64,000 bases of DNA from Candidatus Limnocylindrales bacterium (GTDB lineage: Bacteria; Moduliflexota; Moduliflexia; Moduliflexales; JAUQPW01). Both the position numbers and the translations under genes were made by a program. The notes beneath the pieces are model-generated. The model did not search any database, was not told the DNA's origin, and saw only the letters and a list, made by a program, of their open reading frames with translations. Positions 8,482 to 17,002 of the stretch are shown piece after piece. The stretch covers positions 76,063 to 140,062 of the forward strand of contig DATMBG010000042.1 of assembly GCA_035559535.1 (NCBI GenBank), given 5' to 3'. Position 1 is the stretch's first letter. Each line of letters begins with the position of its first letter.

Positions 8482-9690
8482 CTATTCCAGACCATCGCCC
8501 TTTTTCTGAAGTATAGTGTAACTAATCTCATTATAAATTTCCTTGAGGGATTTTTCTTTATGGACTTCGGCAATCTTTTTACAGTCCTCGTACTCCGGGG
8601 TTGCACTAATGATACGGCCATTCCAGCGTGCTACCTTAACCTTTACTTTCCCGTAGGGGGTATTCCAGTCGACCAACTCCCGCTCTGCCTTCATACGCTC
8701 CATTTCCTGCCAACGAATCCCCAGAGTTGTGGTTTCTCGAAGGATGAGGGTAGAGATTTCCGGCAGGAGCGATGGAGTACAGATAACGGTTAATAAAGTC
8801 CCGGGTCGGCTCTTCTTCATGAGAACCGGAGTCAGATAAACATCCAGAGCTCCTGCTTTAAAGAGTTGGTCCATGACATACTCGTAAAACTGGGGATTCA
8901 TATCGTCGATGTTCGTTTCAATAACGACCACCCGTTCCTGACTCCTTTCCTCCGGTCCCTCAGGAACTTTCTGCTCTTGCAATTCTCCTATACAAAGCCT
9001 TAGCACATTGGGAATCGGAAAATCCTTTGTCCCTGCCCCATATCCAATAGCTTGAAGGGTCATGGCTGGCGGATTTCCGAATTCCGAACCCAGGGTAGTT
9101 AAGATGGCTGCTCCGGTAGGCGTAACCAGTTCTCCCTCTATATCTGAAAAGAAAACCGGTTTACCTTTAAGTAAAGCCAGCGTAGCCGGCGCTGGAAGCG
9201 GAATACGGCCATGGGCACAATCTACAAAACCTCTTCCCAAGGTGAAACGAGAAACATAAATTTTCTCTATTCCAAGCCTGTATAATCCACAAACCGCTCC
9301 GACGATATCCACCATAGAGTCCACGGCACCGATTTCATGGAAGTGTACCTCTTCCACAGGCATTCGATGAATCTCGGCTTCTACCTGGGCAATACGCTGG
9401 AAAATTTGCCCGGCCCGATCCTTAAGAAAAGGCGCCAGGGTACTCCGGTTCAGAATCTCTAAAATATCGGATAAATGCCGGTGCTCTGGGTTTTCTTCGG
9501 CTTTTACTTCCACATGAGTTCCAGACAATCCCAGTTTCTGGACTTTCTTAACCGAAATTTGGTAACCGGAAAAAGGAAGCTTCTTGAGTTCTGCCTGAAG
9601 TTCTTCAAGAGGGAGACCTGCATCTAGAAGGGCTCCTAAAATCATGTTTCCACTGACTCCGGAAAAACAATCAAAATAGGCTATTTTCAT
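8482..9690 (-). CDS. larC: Nickel-pincer cofactor biosynthesis protein LarC
   Basis: LarC inserts nickel into the pyridinium dithiocarboxylate cofactor used by lactate racemase and related enzymes. Family features are MKIAYFDCFSGVSGNM at the start, the HFHEIGAVDSMVDI segment and the C-terminal ETNIDDMNPQ segment. In some lactobacilli this protein needs a programmed frameshift between LarC1 and LarC2; here both parts lie in one frame. I place the start at the ATG giving MKIAYFDC; an in-frame TTG/ATG extension up to 9711 adds only seven residues of no family character. LarA, LarB and LarE are not in the window. Confidence 0.9.
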   Translation of the reverse strand: MKIAYFDCFSGVSGNMILGALLDAGLPLEELQAELKKLPFSGYQISVKKVQKLGLSGTHVEVKAEENPEHRHLSDILEILNRSTLAPFLKDRAGQIFQRIAQVEAEIHRMPVEEVHFHEIGAVDSMVDIVGAVCGLYRLGIEKIYVSRFTLGRGFVDCAHGRIPLPAPATLALLKGKPVFFSDIEGELVTPTGAAILTTLGSEFGNPPAMTLQAIGYGAGTKDFPIPNVLRLCIGELQEQKVPEGPEERSQERVVVIETNIDDMNPQFYEYVMDQLFKAGALDVYLTPVLMKKSRPGTLLTVICTPSLLPEISTLILRETTTLGIRWQEMERMKAERELVDWNTPYGKVKVKVARWNGRIISATPEYEDCKKIAEVHKEKSLKEIYNEISYTILQKKGDGLE

Positions 9691-9738
9691 AAGTTTTCCC
9701 AATATAAGCAAATCTGTTGCGCACGGCGCCTCTATCCC

Positions 9739-10149
9739 TTATAGGTCATTTTTAATTCGGAGAAAGAATTCTTTATCCTTCGGGTGTGTCAATAAATCCG
9801 CTACCTTATCTTTTTCAACCCACCTTGCTTCGGGGTTTTCTGAATCCTGGGGATTTAAAACTTCCTGGTCGGTCCGAAATAAAAACATATGAATTGTTTT
9901 AAGTTCGGTCGGATCTTCATCACCATTCAAACCGATCTTATACCGCCGATAACTGCCCAGATCCTTCACCAATTTTAAATTACCAACCCCAGATTCTTCA
10001 TAAATTTCCCGTTTAGCAGCCGTTAGGGCATCTTCACTGTCTTCAATATGGCCTTTAGGTAAAGACCAGGAAGTTCCGTTCTGATTAACCACCAGGACCT
10101 GTCCCTTTGGGTTAATAACCACGCCACCGGCGCTCTGGGTTTGTTTCAT
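9739..10149 (-). CDS. Nudix hydrolase
   Basis: A protein of about 136 residues with a complete Nudix box, GHIEDSEDALTAAKREIYEESGV in outline (G-x5-E-x7-REIYEES-G), preceded by the usual WSLPKG. The family cleaves nucleoside diphosphates linked to another group, often (di)adenosine polyphosphates or mutagenic nucleotides; the substrate cannot be read from the sequence. The ATG at 10149 is preferred to a GTG at 10170. It follows the BoxB-like gene closely, on the same strand. Confidence 0.88.
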   Translation of the reverse strand: MKQTQSAGGVVINPKGQVLVVNQNGTSWSLPKGHIEDSEDALTAAKREIYEESGVGNLKLVKDLGSYRRYKIGLNGDEDPTELKTIHMFLFRTDQEVLNPQDSENPEARWVEKDKVADLLTHPKDKEFFLRIKNDL

Positions 10150-10184
10150 AGTCTGACTTTCGGTAAGCACTTTAAAAGCGAAAG

Positions 10185-11294
10185 TTATTTCCTATCCATC
10201 GGGGTTATCCAGTCATTCTCCTTGAAGATTTCCTGGAGTTTTCGTTCATCTTCGGGAGAAGGTAAAACCTTTTGAAGATAAAGGGTATAATCTGCCTCGT
10301 TTAAAGGTTCTCCTTTAACAGTGTAAGTTTTCCCGGCGTAACCTCCAATTCTTCGGTTAAACTTCATATCTGGTACATAAAGTTTAGGTTTATCTTCAGG
10401 GATGAGTTTGTTGAGGTTATCGACGAGCCAGCTAATTTCCTTATGGAAAAGAGCCCGGGCCGCTTCATTGAGGTTATTCTTATCGGCGGGTTCTTTGGTT
10501 TCTCCTTCGTTGTATCGGGCTTTCAATCCAGATACATAGGCCCAGTGGGCTGAAGAAGAATGATCGGTGCCAAAAAGGTCATAAGCTGTTGGGATCCATT
10601 TGTTGAAATATTTTTGAATGATTTCTACCGGGATTTTACCCGCCATGAGAATTCTTCGCAACCCGGTATGGCCGGTTCCCAGGTGGTAGGATTCTTCTTT
10701 GAGCATGGCTTTGGTGCTCCGACCTAAGGGAGCGAATCCACAACGACTCAACATCTGGAGTTGAAACTTTCCGTCTCGATCGATAAATTCGGTATAGACA
10801 AAGAAATCCAGCCAGTTATTGACCTCTTCGTTAAAAGAACCCAGGAGGCGATTCCGTTTAAAGGCCCGCCGTTCCAAAAGTTTTCTGGCTTCCAATTTTC
10901 CTGAATCACCGAAATAGTTCACCAACAGATACGACATCTGGTACCCGTGGCGCATTTCTTCGGTCATGACCCGCAGGAGGCTCTGAAGATCTTCGTCGCT
11001 GGGTGCAGTCTGAACCAGATGCCGCTGCTGTTCTACCGAGGCAAACTCGGTATCTCCTTGATAGACAATGAGGGTTAGAAGGGCATCCCGAACTTGCTGA
11101 TTGGGGATCTGAAGGACGGTCTCCCATTTCCGCTGTCCTGCAAAGTCTCCGAATTCAATCTCTGGAGAGTCAACTTCTACAAATTTGGTCTCAAATTTGT
11201 AATCTCCGATAAGCTTTGAATCGAACCCGATATCGTTTCGCCATTGGGCGAACATATCGATCCAATCATCGAAGGTAGAGATTTTTTTTATCAT
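10185..11294 (-). CDS. BoxB-like diiron oxygenase (benzoyl-CoA 2,3-epoxidase family)
   Basis: A 369-residue protein. The stretch QGDTEFASVEQQRHL followed by EEMRHGYQMSYLL matches the iron-binding region of BoxB, and LKEESYHLGTGHTGL supplies the second E..H pair; FIDRDGKFQL is also shared. BoxB uses O2 and electrons from BoxA to epoxidise benzoyl-CoA. This protein is about 100 residues shorter than typical BoxB (about 470), mostly at the two ends, so the substrate may differ. No boxA, boxC or paa partner genes are near, but two enoyl-CoA hydratase-type genes lie directly upstream on the same strand. The PaaA/PaaC ring-epoxidase family is the wider group. Confidence 0.7.
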   Translation of the reverse strand: MIKKISTFDDWIDMFAQWRNDIGFDSKLIGDYKFETKFVEVDSPEIEFGDFAGQRKWETVLQIPNQQVRDALLTLIVYQGDTEFASVEQQRHLVQTAPSDEDLQSLLRVMTEEMRHGYQMSYLLVNYFGDSGKLEARKLLERRAFKRNRLLGSFNEEVNNWLDFFVYTEFIDRDGKFQLQMLSRCGFAPLGRSTKAMLKEESYHLGTGHTGLRRILMAGKIPVEIIQKYFNKWIPTAYDLFGTDHSSSAHWAYVSGLKARYNEGETKEPADKNNLNEAARALFHKEISWLVDNLNKLIPEDKPKLYVPDMKFNRRIGGYAGKTYTVKGEPLNEADYTLYLQKVLPSPEDERKLQEIFKENDWITPMDRK

Positions 11295-11405
11295 TTTTCT
11301 CCGGTTCGTTGTCCGTTGTTCCCTTTTTTCTCAAAAATCGGTTAAAACCAACCTTCCAACACTTTTATACCCTGAAAGTAGGGTAAAAAAACAACGGACA
11401 AAAAC

Positions 11406-12194
11406 TTATTTCCCTTGAAATTTGGGTATCCGTTTTTCTACATAGGCACTCAATCCTTCCTTAGCATCTTCGGATTGGAAAAGTTGTTGTTGGAGTTCAC
11501 GCTCCAGAGCCAGGGCTTCGGCAAAGGAAATTTCCAAACCGGATTGAACAGCCCGTTTAATGCGGCCTACTGCTTTACTGGCTTTGTTGGGGGGAACAAA
11601 CTGTTGGGCATATTCCAGGACCTGCTTGAAGAAGTCTCCTTCTTCGAAAATATAATTAATCAAGCCCATTTCCAGGGCCTCCTCAAAGGAAAAGGTCCGA
11701 CCTGTTACCATCAACTCTATGGCCCGTGATTTACCGATTAAACGAGCTAATCTTTGAGTTCCTCCGGTTCCGGGCAAAACTCCCAGGTTGATCTCCGGTA
11801 ATCCGATTTTACCTCCGTCTTTCTTGGCGATCCGAATATCACAGGCCATGGCCACTTCAAGACCACCTCCAACGGTATGGCCATTCAGGGCAGCGATGAC
11901 CAGTTTCGGTGTATGCTCGAGCCGATTCAATGTTTCATTGGCATGAAGACAGAAATTGTACTTAAATTGAGGCGATACCTCTGAAAGCATCTTAATATTT
12001 GCCCCGGCCGAGAAGAACTTTTCCCCTGCCCCACGGATTACCAGAACGTAAACCTGGTCATCAAATCGTGCGGCTAAAATGGCATCATCCAATTGCCGCA
12101 TCATTTCATAGCTGTAAGTATTTGCCGGAGGATCGTTTAGCTCAATAATGGCTATCCCGTTCTCAACCCGATAATCAATCAATTTTTTTTCCAT
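11406..12194 (-). CDS. Enoyl-CoA hydratase/isomerase family protein
   Basis: A 262-residue crotonase-fold protein. It shows the CoA-binding FFSAGANIKML segment, the oxyanion-hole region NGHTVGGGLEVAMACDIRIA, and GLPEINLGVLPGTGGTQRL with the catalytic glutamate of hydratases. It hydrates or isomerises an unsaturated acyl-CoA; the exact substrate is not readable. It sits between the BoxB-like oxygenase and a second crotonase, consistent with ring- or fatty-acid degradation through CoA thioesters. Confidence 0.88.
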   Translation of the reverse strand: MEKKLIDYRVENGIAIIELNDPPANTYSYEMMRQLDDAILAARFDDQVYVLVIRGAGEKFFSAGANIKMLSEVSPQFKYNFCLHANETLNRLEHTPKLVIAALNGHTVGGGLEVAMACDIRIAKKDGGKIGLPEINLGVLPGTGGTQRLARLIGKSRAIELMVTGRTFSFEEALEMGLINYIFEEGDFFKQVLEYAQQFVPPNKASKAVGRIKRAVQSGLEISFAEALALERELQQQLFQSEDAKEGLSAYVEKRIPKFQGK

Positions 12195-12279
12195 AAATTA
12201 GAAAACAAGAATCAGAAATCAGCATGTAGAGTAGCCCAGGGGTCTCCGACATCTGACTTCTAACCCTTATTTGCAAAGG

Positions 12280-13050
12280 TTATTGGTTCTTCCATATGGG
12301 TCGTCGTTTTTCCAGGAAGGCTTTTAATCCTTCTTCGGCGTCGTGGGTTTTCATCAGAGTATTCAGGTAGAGACCTTCAATGGAAGGTAAAGTTTCTTTC
12401 CAGGGAGATATGGCTCCGCACACAAGCGCCCGTTTAGCCAGTTTTAACCCCACAGCACTTTTATCGATTAAACGATTGATAAGATCCGTGGTTGCCTTTT
12501 CCAACTCCTCAAAGGGTACCACCTGGTTGATCAGACCTAATTCTCTGGCTTCATAGGCCGAGATAGGGTCTCCGGTCAGAAGTAGTTCGGAAGCTTTTTT
12601 ATATCCTATTTGGTGGGGCAACAGAGCCGAAGCAACAGGAGCAAAGATCCCCAGTTTGATCTCTGGTTGTCCGAAAACAGCTTCTGAAGCAGCGATGGCC
12701 AGGTCACAACAGGCCACCAACTCACAACCACCTCCCAGGGCCATTCCGTTCACAACGGCCAACGTAACGGCCTCCACCTGACTAAGTGTCTCTACCACCC
12801 TATGAACCTTCTGGATCATGGCCTCAACTTTGTCGGGGAGGTGGTCCTTGATATCCACTCCTGCCGAAAAGGCTTTATTTCCACTTCCGGTTAAAATCAA
12901 AACCTTAAGTTGAGGGTTTCCCCGAGCCAGATCCAACGCGCTATGAAGCTCCTCCAGGGTCATTAAATCCAGAATATGAAGGGGTGGTCGATTCAAGACA
13001 ATTCGGGCTACAGGAGGTTCTATTTCGAACTGGATACACTTAAAATCCAT
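12280..13050 (-). CDS. Enoyl-CoA hydratase/isomerase family protein
   Basis: A 256-residue crotonase-fold protein with FSAGVDIKDH (CoA pocket), NGMALGGGCELVACCDLAIA (oxyanion hole) and GQPEIKLGIFAPVASALLP. The last segment lacks the GTGGTQRL signature of its neighbour, so it may be an isomerase or dienoyl-CoA enzyme rather than a hydratase; this subtype resembles cyclohexa-1,5-diene carbonyl-CoA hydratase-like proteins, which I offer only as a possibility. Likely in one operon with the next crotonase and the BoxB-like gene. Confidence 0.85.
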   Translation of the reverse strand: MDFKCIQFEIEPPVARIVLNRPPLHILDLMTLEELHSALDLARGNPQLKVLILTGSGNKAFSAGVDIKDHLPDKVEAMIQKVHRVVETLSQVEAVTLAVVNGMALGGGCELVACCDLAIAASEAVFGQPEIKLGIFAPVASALLPHQIGYKKASELLLTGDPISAYEARELGLINQVVPFEELEKATTDLINRLIDKSAVGLKLAKRALVCGAISPWKETLPSIEGLYLNTLMKTHDAEEGLKAFLEKRRPIWKNQ

Positions 13051-13106
13051 CTTTGACCTGAAGAACGGAAGAGCCAGAGAAGATAAGATTCTTTCCTTCC
13101 CCCCCT

Positions 13107-13210
13107 ACTTCCATACTTCCACACTCCCATACTCCGTATTTACTTCTTGTATGTCGTTATCAAATCCAAAAATCCGAAACTTCCATACTTCCATACTCCG
13201 TATTTACTCC
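13107..13210. repeat. Pyrimidine-rich direct repeats
   Basis: Runs of CTTCCATACTTCC and CATACTCCGTATTTACT occur twice (about 13107-13145 and 13181-13210), running into the 3' end of nuoA. They belong to the same purine/pyrimidine repeat family as the blocks at 13.57, 16.89, 20.58, 37.22 and 41.27 kb. Confidence 0.6.
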
Positions 13211-13557
13211 CACTCCAGAGCTCCTTTCTTCCAGGCATAAACGAGTCCGGCCACTAACATGAGGAGAAAGACGATCATCTCGACAAAACCAAATACACCC
13301 AGTTCACGAAACACCGTTGCCCAGGGAAAAAGGAAAATGATCTCAATATCGAAAAGGATAAAAAGTATGGCTACAATGTAGAATTTAACAGGGATCCGGA
13401 CCACCGAGGTTTGAAGGGGTTGAACCCCACTTTCAAAGGGTTCCAGTTTGGCCTTGGTGAGTCTTTTGGGTCCTAAGATTGAGGTCAATAACAGAAGTCC
13501 TCCGGCAATAAGCGCGGAAAAGAGAGCCAGAATGAGGACAGGAATGTATGTATTCAT
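13204..13557 (-). CDS. nuoA: NADH-quinone oxidoreductase subunit A
   Basis: A 117-residue membrane protein with three hydrophobic segments. It has the NuoA signature between segments 1 and 2 (KLEPFESGVQP) and the ILFILFDIEIIFLFPWA second helix. NuoA is a small membrane subunit of respiratory complex I. It normally starts a nuoABCD... operon, but here the next gene downstream (13050) is an enoyl-CoA hydratase and no other nuo gene is in the window, so it is an orphan copy or the cluster is split. Confidence 0.9.
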   Translation of the reverse strand: MNTYIPVLILALFSALIAGGLLLLTSILGPKRLTKAKLEPFESGVQPLQTSVVRIPVKFYIVAILFILFDIEIIFLFPWATVFRELGVFGFVEMIVFLLMLVAGLVYAWKKGALEWE

Positions 13558-13566
13558 CAGAAAGAG

Positions 13567-13738
13567 GTATAGGAGTGTGGAGGTGGGGGATATGGGGGTA
13601 TGGGAGTGTGGGGGTGGAGGAGTATGGAAGTGTGGAGGCGTGGAAGTATGTGAGAATTTACCTCCATACCCCCTCCCTCCCTACTCCTATGCTCCCATGC
13701 TCTCACACTTCCATACCCCCCCACCTCCACACTCTTAT
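13567..13738. repeat. Long purine-rich/pyrimidine-rich inverted repeat
   Basis: About 85 bases of purine-rich sequence made of GTATGGGAG/GTGTGGAGG-like units are followed after a short AT-rich centre (AATTTAC) by about 75 bases of the complementary pyrimidine-rich units. It fills the gap between nuoA and the adenosyltransferase gene. It could form an imperfect cruciform or triplex; no coding content. Confidence 0.75.
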
Positions 13739-13742
13739 TCCC

Positions 13743-14300
13743 TTAGGGTTCCCAGATCGTTTCCGGTTGACCGGCTCGTTGGTTAACCAGGCGAGCCAGG
13801 ACGAAAAGCAAATCTGAAAGTCGGTTTAGATACTTAATGATTTCCTTATTGATGTCGTGGTTCTGTGCCAGGGTCACCACGCGACGCTCCGCCCGGCGGG
13901 AGACCGTTCTGGCAAAATGGAGGTAGGCCGCGCCGGGAGTCCCACCCGGTAAGATAAAGCGGGTCAAGGGAACCAGTTCCGCTTCGCATTGATCGATCCA
14001 TTCTTCTAATCGGGTTATCTGTTCCGGTACAATACGGGGTATGGGTTTTCGAGCTTCCAGCTTTGGTTGGTTAAAGGGAGTTGCCAGATCCGCACCTACC
14101 TTAAATAGTTCCGATTGAATGTTCTCCAGGATATTTCGAATTTGGGTATCGGTTATAAAGGATACGGCCAGTCCCAAAACCGAATTAAGCTCATCTACGG
14201 TTCCGTAGGCTTCCACATAGGGGGAATCTTTCAGAACACGTTCCCCACCGAATAAACCTGTTTCCCCTTTATCTCCGGTTCGTGTGTAGATTTTCATCAT
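13743..14300 (-). CDS. Cob(I)alamin adenosyltransferase, PduO type
   Basis: A 185-residue protein. It begins [18 protein letters not shown], the ATP-binding motif of PduO-type adenosyltransferases, and carries the VDELNSVLG helix, the [14 protein letters not shown] segment and the [12 protein letters not shown] arginine cluster. It makes adenosylcobalamin from cob(I)alamin and ATP for B12-dependent enzymes. Its start overlaps the end of lipA by four bases, so the two are translationally coupled. Confidence 0.92.
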   Translation of the reverse strand: MMKIYTRTGDKGETGLFGGERVLKDSPYVEAYGTVDELNSVLGLAVSFITDTQIRNILENIQSELFKVGADLATPFNQPKLEARKPIPRIVPEQITRLEEWIDQCEAELVPLTRFILPGGTPGAAYLHFARTVSRRAERRVVTLAQNHDINKEIIKYLNRLSDLLFVLARLVNQRAGQPETIWEP

Positions 14301-15190
14301 GGGATTTTAATGTCCAACAACTCCCGGTGTTGGTTGACCTGCTCATCGGCATGATAGGAGCTTCTAACAAGAGGACCGGATTCCACATGCCGGAATCCCA
14401 TCTCTTCCCCTCGAGCTTTTAGCATTTTGAACTCATCCGGGTGGTAGTATCGAACAACCGGGAGATGTTGTTGGGAGGGTTGGAGGTATTGACCTAAGGT
14501 TAAAATGTCACACTGCACCCCACGTAAATCTGACATCACCGCATAAACTTCTTCGATGGTTTCTCCGAGGCCCAGCATAATTCCAGTTTTGGTTACAAAC
14601 CCCTGGGTTTTGGCCCTTCTTAACACCTCCAGGCTCTGTTGATAGTTCGCCTGAGGCCGAACTTTACGATATAATCGAGGAACCGTCTCGACGTTATGAG
14701 CTAAGATATCCGGCCTGGCCGCTAAAACGGTCATCAAAGCTTCTTCAGAGCCTTTAAAATCAGGTATCAAAACCTCAAGGGTGCAGGTCGGGTTTGCCTG
14801 TCGAACCCGGCGAATGGTCTCGGCCCAGATAGAAGAACCTCCATCCTTCAGTTCATCCCGATTAACCGAGGTTATCACCACATGCTTCAGTCCAAGTTTA
14901 CGAATTGCCTCGGCGACCCGCCGGGGTTCGTCCCAGTCTACTCCCAGCGGTCGACCGGTCGGTACATCACAAAAACCGCAACTCCGGGTGCAAATATTCC
15001 CCAGAAGCATAAAGGTAGCAGTTCTCCGATTCCAACATTCCCCAATATTGGGACAGCTGGCACTCTCACAAACCGTGTGGAGCTTGTGGTCTCGAACCAG
15101 CTTTTTAAGCTCAAAGAAATTTTCACCTTGAGGCATCCGAACCTTGAGCCAGGGTGGATGCTTCCTTGCTTTAGGTGGACTTATTTCCAT
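14297..15190 (-). CDS. lipA: Lipoyl synthase
   Basis: A 297-residue radical-SAM enzyme that adds two sulfurs to octanoyl groups on lipoyl domains. Both clusters are visible: the auxiliary-cluster motif [12 protein letters not shown] (about residues 40-51) and the radical-SAM motif CTRSCGFC (about 67-74). The C-terminal RSSYHAD carries the serine that binds the auxiliary cluster. It lies 1.8 kb downstream of the pyruvate dehydrogenase genes on the same strand, whose E2 lipoyl domain is the natural substrate. LipB is not in the window. Confidence 0.95.
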   Translation of the reverse strand: MEISPPKARKHPPWLKVRMPQGENFFELKKLVRDHKLHTVCESASCPNIGECWNRRTATFMLLGNICTRSCGFCDVPTGRPLGVDWDEPRRVAEAIRKLGLKHVVITSVNRDELKDGGSSIWAETIRRVRQANPTCTLEVLIPDFKGSEEALMTVLAARPDILAHNVETVPRLYRKVRPQANYQQSLEVLRRAKTQGFVTKTGIMLGLGETIEEVYAVMSDLRGVQCDILTLGQYLQPSQQHLPVVRYYHPDEFKMLKARGEEMGFRHVESGPLVRSSYHADEQVNQHRELLDIKIP

Positions 15191-15295
15191 ACTTTCTCAA
15201 CCTTTAGTAGGTCAACCGTCACCGGTTGATAATCCATAAGTAACAATCAGCGATTAACAGTTTTTGTTTATTGTTCATTGCTGACTGTTTACCGC

Positions 15296-15982
15296 TTAGG
15301 ATTCGTAGTATTCCGGGTACTCGCGTTCGGCAATTTTACCCGGTTCAATAGGGTTTATCAACAAATTCAGGGCATCTTTAATAACCTTCTTGTGAAGTTC
15401 CTTCTGTCCGGGTTTACCGACCGAGTGCCCTATTTTAAATCCCTTGGGACTAAGGGCCCTGGAAGGCCTTCCCATATGTGTCTGCTCTTTATCCGTTGTG
15501 ATTAAAACCGATGGAATGGCCATCATTTCCAAAGCCCGCTGAATCGACACAACTGCGCGATGGCATAAAGGTCACCCGCCCGTCATCAGGGTAATATCGG
15601 CCCGGCTATTCTGGATCTGCTTGACAATTTCTGGAATGGTTTTCTCACGGACCTCTCTAAAAGCCTGGGTATAGCCCATGCTGATATGAATTTCAGAAAC
15701 CGCACCGATAAATTTTTCCTGGGCCAGTTCTCTCAGGCGATCTATAGGGAAAACGCAGTTAATATCCTTATCTGCATCGGAATGGTCGTAGTGTCCGTGG
15801 GTGATCCTGAGATCTCGGCTTTCTACATTTCCTGGAATTATACGAAAACTTGTATCTCCATCTAAAATAAAAGGAGGCTGGTCTTTCAAATGCACACCGG
15901 CCGTACTGACCAGTGCCACTTTACTTTCTTCAAGCTTACCGGTAAAGGGTGTGTAAGGAATACACAAACGGGAGATTTCCAT
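15296..15982 (-). CDS. GrdB-like selenoprotein (in-frame UGA read as selenocysteine)
   Basis: Two halves in the same frame are separated only by a TGA at 15572-15574. Read through, they give a 228-residue protein with selenocysteine at residue 137, in the context LMTGG-U-PLCHRA, the active-site pattern of the glycine/sarcosine/betaine reductase selenoprotein B family. Other family features are STAGVHL, HGHYDHSDADKDINCVFPIDRLRELA and SIQRALEMMAIPSV. The protein is shorter than true GrdB (about 430 residues) and belongs to the short family members. A hairpin of SECIS type follows the UGA. No grdA, grdC or thioredoxin genes are near, so the reaction is unknown; a reductive, selenol-dependent one is expected. 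Without selenocysteine insertion it would be called two fragments. Confidence 0.85.
15543..15561 (-). promoter_or_regulatory. Predicted bacterial SECIS hairpin
   Basis: Ten bases after the UGA the transcript can fold as AUCG-CGC, loop AGUU, GUG-U-CGAU: seven base pairs (one G-U), a single bulged U on the 3' side and a four-base loop containing GU. Known bacterial SECIS elements sit at this distance, have a short loop with an early G, and a bulged U. Found by eye; not scored. Confidence 0.65.
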
Positions 15983-16057
15983 TTCTTTTAAAGTGGGTAG
16001 TAAGCAACAGGTTATAAACCTCTGCCCTTTGGCGCTTATCTTTTTAATATCCCTTGC

Positions 16058-16879
16058 TTAGCGCCCACCTGCCCTTTGCCTGAGTTTCTCAACAAAACTA
16101 TAAGGGATCGCCCGCATACCCATGGGGGTACCGCCACCTCGCTCCCCGTGATAATCGGAACCTCCACTTTCCAGGAGATGGTATCTTTGGGCCAGTCTGG
16201 CATAATGTTGAGGATCTCCCGGGAAGTTTTGAGGAGGGATCGTTTCAATCCCATCCAGTCCTTTTTTTGCCAATTCCGGAATTATTCCATCCTGGTTATA
16301 GCAGCCGGGATGGGCCAATACCGAGACCCCTCCAATGGATTGAATCAAAGCTATTCCTTCTTCGGGACTTAGGGGATACTTTTCTGCAAAGATCGGTCCC
16401 TGATCTCCGAGATATTTTTGAAAGGCTTCTTCATAGGAGGTTACATAACCCTCCTCGACCAGGACCTCGGCGATATGCGGTCGGCCAACCACTCCAGATC
16501 CTGCTTTTGTCAGAACCGATTCGATTCGAATCGGAAGACCCTTCCGATTGAGTTGGGCAATCATTTTTTCTACCCTTCGGATCCTTCCGATTTTGAAAAG
16601 TTCCAGATAGTCCAGGAATTTCTGATCCTTATAATCGATAAAGTATCCGAGTATATGGATATCCTTACCTTGATAGGTAACACTCAGCTCTACCCCGGGT
16701 ATTACCTCGATTCCCAGTTCCTTGGCAACAGCCATGGCCGGATCAATACCACTTACGGTATCATGGTCGGTGATGCTGATGGCCTTCAAATTAGCCAACT
16801 TGGCTCGTTTTACAACCTCCTCAGGCGTGGAAGTTCCGTCCGAATGGACGGTATGTACATGTAAATCTGCCAGTTCCAA
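16058..16879 (-). CDS. PHP-domain phosphoesterase
   Basis: A 273-residue protein. All four PHP motifs are present: DLHVHTVHSDGT at the N-terminus, ITDHDT (about residue 36), a GVELS segment, VLAHPGCY and the final GGSDYHGE, which together hold the trinuclear metal site. The family includes 3',5'-nucleoside bisphosphate phosphatase/RNase AM (YciV), the closest match in length and layout. It lies between the GrdB-like selenoprotein and PDH genes on the same strand; a functional link is not evident. Confidence 0.88.
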   Translation of the reverse strand: MELADLHVHTVHSDGTSTPEEVVKRAKLANLKAISITDHDTVSGIDPAMAVAKELGIEVIPGVELSVTYQGKDIHILGYFIDYKDQKFLDYLELFKIGRIRRVEKMIAQLNRKGLPIRIESVLTKAGSGVVGRPHIAEVLVEEGYVTSYEEAFQKYLGDQGPIFAEKYPLSPEEGIALIQSIGGVSVLAHPGCYNQDGIIPELAKKGLDGIETIPPQNFPGDPQHYARLAQRYHLLESGGSDYHGERGGGTPMGMRAIPYSFVEKLRQRAGGR

Positions 16880-16885
16880 CAGGAA

Positions 16886-16955
16886 AGTATGGGAGTATGG
16901 AAGTAGGAGCGTGTGGGAGGTAGAGTCTCCCCTCCCCCTCCCCTACTTCCACACG
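16886..16955. repeat. Purine-rich/pyrimidine-rich inverted repeat
   Basis: GTATGGGAGTATGGAAGTAGG-like sequence is followed by complementary CCCCTCCCCCTCCCCTACTTCC. It has the same style as the blocks at 13.57 and 37.22 kb and lies in the gap between the E2 and PHP genes. Confidence 0.6.
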
Positions 16956-17002
16956 TTTCGTGGACCTTTACCCACTGCCTATCACCCGGTGGTTTCCGTT
17001 TT

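Noticed and set aside
13548-13817. Plus-strand frames of 90-110 codons over the 13.57-kb repeat
   Set aside because: They translate the purine/pyrimidine repeat and lie opposite nuoA and the adenosyltransferase gene.
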